Part shown: piece after piece, positions 6,257-10,916 of the stretch | Layout of the letters: each line of letters starts with the position of its first letter | Numbering within the stretch: the stretch's first letter is position 1 | NCBI GenBank assembly: GCA_947631805.1 | Contig: CANRNA010000040.1 | Span: 1 to 10,916 of the forward strand | From: an uncultured Oscillospiraceae bacterium | GTDB taxonomy: Bacteria; Bacillota; Clostridia; Oscillospirales; Oscillospiraceae | DNA: 10,916 nucleotides | Direction of reading: 5' to 3' | Translations under genes and position numbers: made by a program | Notes under the pieces: model-generated | Seen by the model: the letters and a program-made list of their open reading frames with translations, nothing else | The model's database searches: none | Told to the model about the DNA's origin: nothing

Positions 6257-7594
6257 GTGCGCAGGAACGGTCGGGACCGGCCCCTCGACGGAGAGGGGCC
6301 GGAAATTGATAAGGTCCCCTCGGAGGAGGAGCGGTCGGCGTATTCCGACGCCTATTACCGCACCGCCCCCCGGGAGGGCCGGACTCCCTATGGCTATAAC
6401 CCGGCCCGGTATTACGCCCAGGAGGAGGACGACGGGTGCCACCGGGGCCAGTTCAGCATGCGCGCCGTGCTGGCCCTGTGCCTGCTGTGCGTCGTCGGCG
6501 CCAGCATGCTGGGAGTGGGCGGGCTGTATTTCCTGAGCCGGGAGCGGCAGAAGGACCTGGCCCAGGCCCAGACCCCCGCGGATTTTTACGCCGAGGCCCG
6601 GCAGGCGGAAGAGGATGAGGGGCCCCTGACCATGGTCCCCATCCCCGACGAGGCGCCCCCCATGGCCGGGGAAGACATATATGAGATGGCCTGCGACCAG
6701 GTGGTGGGCGTGGCCATTTCCGGCGGCACGGCCAGCCGGGCGGCGGGCGCGGGCATCGTGCTGAGCGAGGACGGGTACATCATCACCAACTACCACGTCA
6801 TCGAGACCGGCTACGAGCGGGGCCTGCCCATATTGGTGGTGACCCATGACGGGTCGGAATACACCGCCCTGGTGACCGGCACGGAGGAGGAGAGCGACCT
6901 GGCCGTGCTGAAGGTGGAGGCCCCCGGCCTCTCCGCCGCGGTGCTGGCCGACTCGGACGACATCGCCGTGGGAGAGCGGGTCTACGCCGTGGGCAATCCC
7001 CTGGGGGACCTGCCCTACACCATGACAAGAGGGGTGATATCCGCCCTGGACCGGCGCATCGCCACCGAGGAGAACGTGACCGCCAATATGTTCCAGTTCG
7101 ACGCGGCGGTGAACCGGGGCAACTCCGGCGGGCCGGTGTACAACGTCTACGGCCAGGTGGTGGGCGTGGCCACCGCCAAATATGAGGCCGGGGGCGTGGA
7201 GGGGTTGAGCTTCGCCATCCCCATGTCCGACGCCTGCTTCATCGCCAACGAGCTCATCACCAAGGGCTATGTGTCCGGCAAGGCATATCTGGGGCTGCGG
7301 CTGGACCCCTCCTTCACCCCCGCCGTGGCCCGGTATTACCGGCTCACCCCCGGAGCCTATGTCCGCGCCGTGGAGGCGGACAGCGCTGCCCAGGCGGCGG
7401 GCCTGCGGTCCGGGGACATCATCACCGCCGTGGACGGCAGCGCCGTGGCGGACGCGGACGCGCTCATAGCCGCCGTCCGGGGCTATAAGGCCGGGGACGC
7501 CGCCCGGCTGACCGTCTTCCGGGGCGGGGAATACCTGGACGTGTCCGTCACCTTCGGGGAGGCGGCTCCCGACGCGCCCTCCAACGACTCCTGA
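6257..7594 (+). CDS. HtrA/DegP-like membrane-anchored serine protease with one PDZ domain (paralogue 2)
   Basis: A 445-residue HtrA-family protease. Order of parts: a charged, tyrosine-rich cytosolic tail (1-66, with seven Tyr between 29 and 53), a membrane segment at about 70-93, a linker with acidic stretches (about 95-139), the protease domain and a PDZ domain (about 340-433). The triad is complete: His180 in TNYHVI, Asp214 in EESDLAVLKV and Ser290 in GNSGGPV. The PDZ contains GLRSGDIITAVDG. The start chosen is GTG 6257, six bases after GGAGG (6246-6250); the stop is TGA. It has its own promoter and terminator, so it looks monocistronic. Compared with paralogue 1 the core is clearly related, but the tails and linker differ, and TNYHVI replaces TNNHVI. 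It lies between an exporter operon and a sigma/anti-sigma operon, so an envelope-stress role is plausible but inferred. Confidence 0.94.
   Translation: MRRNGRDRPLDGEGPEIDKVPSEEERSAYSDAYYRTAPREGRTPYGYNPARYYAQEEDDGCHRGQFSMRAVLALCLLCVVGASMLGVGGLYFLSRERQKDLAQAQTPADFYAEARQAEEDEGPLTMVPIPDEAPPMAGEDIYEMACDQVVGVAISGGTASRAAGAGIVLSEDGYIITNYHVIETGYERGLPILVVTHDGSEYTALVTGTEEESDLAVLKVEAPGLSAAVLADSDDIAVGERVYAVGNPLGDLPYTMTRGVISALDRRIATEENVTANMFQFDAAVNRGNSGGPVYNVYGQVVGVATAKYEAGGVEGLSFAIPMSDACFIANELITKGYVSGKAYLGLRLDPSFTPAVARYYRLTPGAYVRAVEADSAAQAAGLRSGDIITAVDGSAVADADALIAAVRGYKAGDAARLTVFRGGEYLDVSVTFGEAAPDAPSNDS
7412..7438 (+). repeat. 27-bp exact inverted repeat, copy 2 (PDZ region of htrA paralogue 2)
   Basis: Identical in opposite orientation to 2780-2806. 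Other shared stretches occur around the AVGNPLG and QVVGV codons of the two genes, for example a 23-base identity that starts TACGCCGTGGGC. Confidence 0.85.
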
Positions 7595-7599
7595 CACCG

Positions 7600-7635
7600 C
7601 GGCCCGGTCCGCGGGACAGGGGCCGTTGTTTTTTT
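7600..7635 (+). terminator. Intrinsic terminator of htrA paralogue 2
   Basis: CGGCCC (7600-7605) pairs with GGGCCG (7620-7625), with further TCC/GGA pairing inside. The stem is followed at once by TTGTTTTTTT (7626-7635). It starts five bases after the stop codon and separates htrA-2 from the sigma-factor operon. Confidence 0.75.
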
Positions 7636-7709
7636 GCGAAAAATTTTTTATCTGCTGCAATAAAACCCTCTTCCCGGGCATTTCTTATTCGACAGGAGAA
7701 AGCGGCGGC

Positions 7710-8285
7710 ATGCAAGTGGGAACGGCAAAGAGAACAGAAGACCACCCTCCCGACAGGGCCCGTCTGGAGGAGTATCTCTCCGGCATAGCCGCCGGAGACC
7801 GGGAGGCGCTGGGGGCGCTGTACGAGGCGGCCAGGGGCGCGGTGTACGCCGCGGCGCTGGGCGTTTTGAGAAACGCCCCGGACGCCCAGGATGTGACCCA
7901 GGACACCTTCGTCCGGGTCTGGGAGTGCGCCGGGTCCTACCGGCCCCAGGGCGCGCCCATGGCCTGGATACTGACCATCGCCCGGAATCTGGCGCTGATG
8001 CGCCTGCGCCGGGAGAGCCGGACTCAGCCCCTTTCCCAGCCGGAGCGGGAGGCCGCGCCGGACCGGGACCCCGGCCTGGAGGCGGAGGACAGGGCCGTGC
8101 TGGCCGGGGCGCTGAACGCCCTGGCAGACGAGGAGCGGCAGATCGTTTTGCTCCACGCCGCCGCCGGGCTGAAGCACCGGGAGATAGGCCGGGCGCTGGA
8201 CATGCCCTTGGGGACGGTCCTGTCCAAGTACCGACGGGCGCTGAAAAAACTGCGGACCCACCTGGAAGGAGATGACGCGCTGTGA
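7710..8285 (+). CDS. ECF-type RNA polymerase sigma factor
   Basis: A 191-residue sigma-70 family protein with only regions 2 and 4, as in ECF sigma factors. Region 2 spans about 28-105, with core-binding and -10 recognition helices around DAQDVTQDTFVRVWE and AWILTIARNLALMRLRR. Region 4 spans about 128-184, with ALADEERQIVLLHAA and the helix-turn-helix HREIGRALDMPLGTVLSKYRRALKKLR read in two parts. The start chosen is ATG 7710, ten bases after AGGAGA. The frame is open further upstream (to 7626), but those codons run through the terminator T tract and lack a ribosome-binding site. Its TGA stop overlaps the GTG start of the anti-sigma gene (GTGA), indicating translational coupling and fixed stoichiometry. 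It should direct transcription of a small envelope regulon, possibly including this operon. No promoter with convincing consensus was found upstream. Confidence 0.94.
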   Translation: MQVGTAKRTEDHPPDRARLEEYLSGIAAGDREALGALYEAARGAVYAAALGVLRNAPDAQDVTQDTFVRVWECAGSYRPQGAPMAWILTIARNLALMRLRRESRTQPLSQPEREAAPDRDPGLEAEDRAVLAGALNALADEERQIVLLHAAAGLKHREIGRALDMPLGTVLSKYRRALKKLRTHLEGDDAL

Positions 8286-9733
8286 CAGACCGGGAGCTTG
8301 AGCGGCGGCTGAAAGACGCCGTGGCGCGGGAGGCCCCCGACGATCTGGAGGGCGTGCTGTCCCGCTGTGGGTCGGACAGGGGGACCGTGCTCTATATGCC
8401 CGCCCAGCGGCAGAGGACCGGAGGCTGGAAGCGGGGGCTGATAGCCGCGTGCCTGGCCCTGGCGCTGTTCGCGGGAGGCGGCGGGGGACTGTTCTACCAG
8501 CAGGCCCACGCGGTGGCGTCCGTGATAAGCCTGGACGTGAACCCCAGCATCGAGCTGACGGTGAACAGGGGCGAGCGGGTGCTCTCCTGCACCGGCTTGA
8601 ACGACGAGGCCGCCCAGGTCCTGTCCGACATGGGCGGAGGCCGGGACCTGGTAGGGGCCAAGCTGAACGTGGCGGTGAACGCCGTCGTGGGAGCCCTGGT
8701 GCGCAGCGGCTATCTGGACAGGATAGACTCGGCCCTTCTTATCTCCGTGGACGACGCCGACGCCGACCGGGCCGCCTGGCTCCAGCAGGAGCTGGTGGCC
8801 TCCGTAGACGGGGTGCTCCAGAGCGCCTCCAGCCAGATATCCGTCCTGAGCCAGAGCGTGACGGCGGACAAGCGGCTCAACACCCAGGCCCAGGAGAACA
8901 ACATCTCCACCGGCAAGGCCGCGCTGGTGGAGCAGGTCATCGACATGAACGGCCAGCTGTCCTTCGCCGACCTGGCGGCCCTGTCCGTAGAGGAGCTGCG
9001 GGACATGCTCAAGACCGGCGCCCCCGCCATGCCCATCGGCCAGGCCGCCGCCCTGGACGCGGCGCTGCTGAGCGCCGGGGGGCTGGAGCTGGGGACGGAC
9101 GGCTTCACCGGCTATGAGGTGGACCCGGAGCTGGACGACGTCCCCGCCTGCTACGAGGTGGAGCTGCGGGTCAACGGCAGGGAGCTGGAATACAGGGTGG
9201 ACGCCTACACCGGCGAGATCATCGCCGCCCCCGCCGCCCTGTCCGGCCCGGCCATCACCGCCGGAGCGGCCCAGCGCATCGCCCTGGACCACGCGGGGGT
9301 GACGCTGGAGGAGACGGTGTCCGTGCAGTGCCAGCAGGACGACGAGCGCTACGAGGTGGCCTTTTCCACCGCCGCGTGCGGCTATGAATACGAGATAGCC
9401 TGCTCCGACGGACGGATACTGTCCTTCTCCTCCGAACCCTACGGGACCGGCCAGGGCGGCAGCCGGGATGACCACCACGCCGCCGCCGTGCCCGCCCCCG
9501 GCGGGGACATCGGCCAGGAGGCCGCCCTCAGCGCGGCCCTGGCCCACGCGGGCCTGACACGGGAGCAGGTCACCCACCTGGAGTGGGAGCGGGAGGCAGA
9601 GGACGGAGGCCACCACGGCGGAGACCGCCTGGAATACGAGGTGAGCTTCGACAGCGGCGGCTGGGAGTACGAATACACCATCGACGGCGCCACCGGCGCC
9701 ATACTGGAACACGAACGGGAGTACGACGATTAA
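8282..9733 (+). CDS. RsgI-like transmembrane anti-sigma factor with SEAL-type domain and C-terminal PepSY-like repeats
   Basis: A 483-residue single-pass membrane protein that should hold the preceding sigma factor at the membrane. Residues 1-50 are cytosolic (ELERRLKDAVAREAPDDLEG) and lack a zinc HxxxCxxC motif. The membrane segment is at about 51-71. Residues about 79-200 resemble the extracellular domain of RsgI, with SLDVNPSIELTVN at 83-95, RVLSCTGLND at 99-108 and a downstream LVGAKLNVAVNAVVGALV segment. In characterised RsgI proteins this domain cuts itself at an Asn-Pro bond, here Asn87-Pro88. The rest holds about three PepSY-like units ending at roughly 316, 385 and 483, each with YEV and D-x-x-(T)-G-x-(I/L) patterns. 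Short His pairs (398-399, 444-445) lie around the last unit. The start is GTG 8282, ten bases after AAGGAG and overlapping the sigma stop. Coupling of an RsgI-type extracellular domain to PepSY repeats on an ECF pair is the notable feature. The signal sensed is unknown. Confidence 0.88.
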   Translation: MTDRELERRLKDAVAREAPDDLEGVLSRCGSDRGTVLYMPAQRQRTGGWKRGLIAACLALALFAGGGGGLFYQQAHAVASVISLDVNPSIELTVNRGERVLSCTGLNDEAAQVLSDMGGGRDLVGAKLNVAVNAVVGALVRSGYLDRIDSALLISVDDADADRAAWLQQELVASVDGVLQSASSQISVLSQSVTADKRLNTQAQENNISTGKAALVEQVIDMNGQLSFADLAALSVEELRDMLKTGAPAMPIGQAAALDAALLSAGGLELGTDGFTGYEVDPELDDVPACYEVELRVNGRELEYRVDAYTGEIIAAPAALSGPAITAGAAQRIALDHAGVTLEETVSVQCQQDDERYEVAFSTAACGYEYEIACSDGRILSFSSEPYGTGQGGSRDDHHAAAVPAPGGDIGQEAALSAALAHAGLTREQVTHLEWEREAEDGGHHGGDRLEYEVSFDSGGWEYEYTIDGATGAILEHEREYDD

Positions 9734-9755
9734 AAAGGAAAGGAAGGTCCAAAAA

Positions 9756-10598
9756 ATGTTCAAAGCTGTTTTTGCCAACAAGTATTTTATGCGCTTCGCC
9801 CCTGTGGGCGCGGCGGCGCTCCTCATCCTCGGGCTGCTGACCGGGCCCGCCCTGGCCGCCGGAGCCCAGGAGGACATCGGCGCCGGACAGGCCGAGGCCA
9901 TCGCCCTGGAGCAGGCGGGCCTTGGGGAGAAGGATGTCTCCCGGCTGCGCACCGAGCAGGACCGGGACGACGGGGCGCCGGAGTACGAGGTGGAATTTTT
10001 CACCGACGAGACGGAATATGACTACACCATCGACGCCGCCACCGGCGCGGTGTGGAAGGAGAGCCGGGAGCTTCTCCGCCGGGGCGCTCAGGGCGACGGG
10101 GACATAGGGGCGGAGGCTGCTCAGCAGGCCGCTCTGACCCACGCGGCGCTGGCCGCCGGGGACGTGCAGGACCTGGCCGCCCGTCGGGAGCTGGACGACA
10201 GCTATCTGGAATATGAGGTGCGCTGGCTGACCGAGACGCATGAGTATGAGTATGTCATTGACGCCGCCGAGGGGACCGTCTGGCAGTGGGAGAAGTCCAT
10301 GCTGCCCGCCGCCCGGCTGGGGCTGGTGAACAGCCCGGAGCAGACGGCGGAGGACATCGGCGCTCAGGCCGCCCGCGACGCGGCCCTGGCGAAGGCCGGG
10401 CTGACGCTGGACCAGGTCACGCGGATGCACGTGGAGTGGGAGAGCCGCGACGACTACTTCGACCACCACCACGACGAGCACCACGCCGACCACGGCGTGT
10501 ACGAGGTGTCCTTCTGCCAGGACGGGTATGAGTATGAGTGCGTGGTGGACTGCGCCACCGGCGAGGTGCTGGAGTACGAGCGGGAGTTCGACGACTGA
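9756..10598 (+). CDS. Secreted protein with three PepSY-like repeats
   Basis: A 280-residue protein with a signal peptide: N-terminal Lys/Arg residues, a hydrophobic core at about 14-30 and ALA-A at 32-35, giving likely cleavage after residue 34. The mature part consists of three PepSY-like units at about 39-105, 116-178 and 200-280. Each has an Ala-rich helix such as AARDAALAKAGLTLDQV, a strand with YEV, and a Y-(E/D)-Y plus D-A-(A/T)-G hairpin. PepSY domains are found in protease propeptides and in secreted or membrane proteins; several act as inhibitors or ligand binders. Unit 3 carries a His/Asp-rich insertion (232-246, seven His counting 246 or its neighbours) and ends in LEYEREFDD, almost the same as the end of the anti-sigma factor. 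The start is ATG 9756, eight bases after AGGAAGG and 22 bases after the anti-sigma stop; the stop is TGA followed by TAA. It is probably cotranscribed with the sigma and anti-sigma genes. It has no cell-wall anchor motif. Confidence 0.88.
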   Translation: MFKAVFANKYFMRFAPVGAAALLILGLLTGPALAAGAQEDIGAGQAEAIALEQAGLGEKDVSRLRTEQDRDDGAPEYEVEFFTDETEYDYTIDAATGAVWKESRELLRRGAQGDGDIGAEAAQQAALTHAALAAGDVQDLAARRELDDSYLEYEVRWLTETHEYEYVIDAAEGTVWQWEKSMLPAARLGLVNSPEQTAEDIGAQAARDAALAKAGLTLDQVTRMHVEWESRDDYFDHHHDEHHADHGVYEVSFCQDGYEYECVVDCATGEVLEYEREFDD

Positions 10599-10605
10599 TA
10601 AGCCG

Positions 10606-10645
10606 GGTCGCCTGTGATACGCCCCGCGCCGGGGACACGGCGGCC
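10606..10645 (+). other. GC-rich two-part hairpin after the PepSY gene
   Basis: GGTCGCCTGTG (10606-10616) pairs with CACGGCGGCC (10636-10645), with one G-T pair and one bulged T. Inside it CCCCG (10622-10626) pairs with CGGGG (10630-10634). It begins eight bases after the stop codon. No T run follows, so it is not a standard intrinsic terminator. It may protect the mRNA 3' end or act together with the next hairpin. Confidence 0.5.
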
Positions 10646-10654
10646 GGGAAAAGC

Positions 10655-10701
10655 AAAAGAAAAAGCCGGGAACGGCATGACACTCGTCATGCCGTTCCCG
10701 G
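10655..10701 (-). terminator. Intrinsic terminator of rpmB, possibly bidirectional
   Basis: A perfect 16-bp stem (10666-10681 with 10686-10701) closes a four-base loop, ACTC. On the minus strand it is followed by CTTTTTCTTTTG, a good U-rich tract, and it begins 26 bases after the rpmB stop. Read from the plus strand only a few scattered T residues follow, so it would terminate the PepSY operon less efficiently. It lies between convergent genes. Confidence 0.9.
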
Positions 10702-10727
10702 TCATTGGCTTGTTCGATAACGGAAGA

Positions 10728-10916
10728 TCAGACCGCGCGCTGGACCTTGCCGCTGCGCAGGCAGCGGGTGCACACGTAGATGTGCTGGGGCTTCCCGTCC
10801 ACGATCGCCTTCACGCGCTTTACGTTGGGCTTCCAGGTACGGTTGGAACGCCGGTGGGAGTGGCTGACCTTGATGCCGAAAGTCACGCCTTTTCCGCAAA
10901 CCTCACATTTTGCCAT
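10728..10916 (-). CDS. rpmB: Large ribosomal subunit protein bL28
   Basis: A complete 62-residue L28, the normal length for Firmicutes, with the start codon formed by the last three bases of the window. It is part of the 50S subunit. It carries the zinc-binding four-cysteine pattern of the C+ form: Cys4 and Cys7 (MAKCEVCGK) with Cys49 and Cys52 (VCTRCLRSGKV). The conserved core VSHSHRRSNRTWKPN is at 17-31. Bacteria often also keep a zinc-independent L28 copy, used when zinc is scarce. The ribosome-binding site and promoter lie outside the window. Confidence 0.97.
   Translation of the reverse strand: MAKCEVCGKGVTFGIKVSHSHRRSNRTWKPNVKRVKAIVDGKPQHIYVCTRCLRSGKVQRAV

Noticed and set aside
7597..7614. 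CCGCGG...CCGCGG hairpin just after the second htrA stop
   Set aside because: It competes with the CGGCCC/GGGCCG stem that sits directly before the T run. The latter is the better terminator stem, so the former is not listed separately.
7634..7709. A possible promoter or ECF-type autoregulatory site upstream of the sigma gene (TTGCGA near 7634, TGCAAT near 7656, AAAAC near 7662)
   Set aside because: Hexamer matches and spacing are poor and no clear GAAC/CGTC-type pair is present, so no promoter is called. Transcript mapping would be needed.
8024..10003. A 659-codon minus-strand open frame across the sigma/anti-sigma operon
   Set aside because: It overlaps three well-supported plus-strand genes, has no recognisable domain and has an antisense-type composition. 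GC-rich DNA readily gives such long shadow frames.
10243..10259. Short ATGAGT tandem pattern in the PepSY gene
   Set aside because: It is explained by the encoded HEYEYV and similar GYEYE strands repeated in each PepSY unit; it is not a separate DNA repeat.

Overview
The window looks like chromosomal DNA of a GC-rich, low-copy-intergenic Firmicute, most probably a gut clostridium of the Oscillospiraceae/Flavonifractor kind. This is inferred from strong AGGAGG ribosome-binding sites, DegV, a RsgI-like anti-sigma factor on an ECF sigma factor, short membrane-anchored HtrA proteases and a four-cysteine L28. The species cannot be named from the sequence alone. No mobile element, CRISPR array, tRNA or rRNA was seen, and no gene-free stretch exceeds 220 bases.

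Layout. (a) 1-2462, minus strand: a likely two-gene operon, a DegV-family fatty-acid-binding protein followed by a cardiolipin synthase that runs off the left edge a few residues before its expected end, with a clear sigma-A promoter at 2434-2462. (b) 2492-3901, minus strand: a membrane-anchored HtrA-type serine protease with its own terminator. (c) 4052-6182, plus strand: a TetR-family repressor, an ABC ATPase and an ABC-2 permease with touching or overlapping ends, driven by an almost perfect promoter. (d) 6190-7635, plus strand: a second HtrA-type protease with its own promoter and terminator. The two HtrA genes are in opposite orientation and flank the transporter cassette. (e) 7710-10598, plus strand: an ECF sigma factor, a transmembrane RsgI-like anti-sigma factor ending in PepSY-like repeats, and a secreted protein made of three PepSY-like repeats. 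(f) 10728-10916, minus strand: rpmB (ribosomal protein L28), with a 16-bp perfect terminator hairpin, convergent with (e).

How the parts may work together. Much of the window concerns the cell envelope: phospholipid supply and cardiolipin synthesis, two extracytoplasmic quality-control proteases, a small exporter under a local repressor, and a transmembrane signalling module. The most interesting part is (e). The anti-sigma factor carries the conserved Asn-Pro of the RsgI autoproteolytic (SEAL) domain, and its last extracellular repeat is closely related to the last repeat of the protein encoded directly downstream. This suggests a sensor together with a secreted, soluble relative of its sensing domain. 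That reading is inference; the gene boundaries, motifs and repeats are visible in the sequence.
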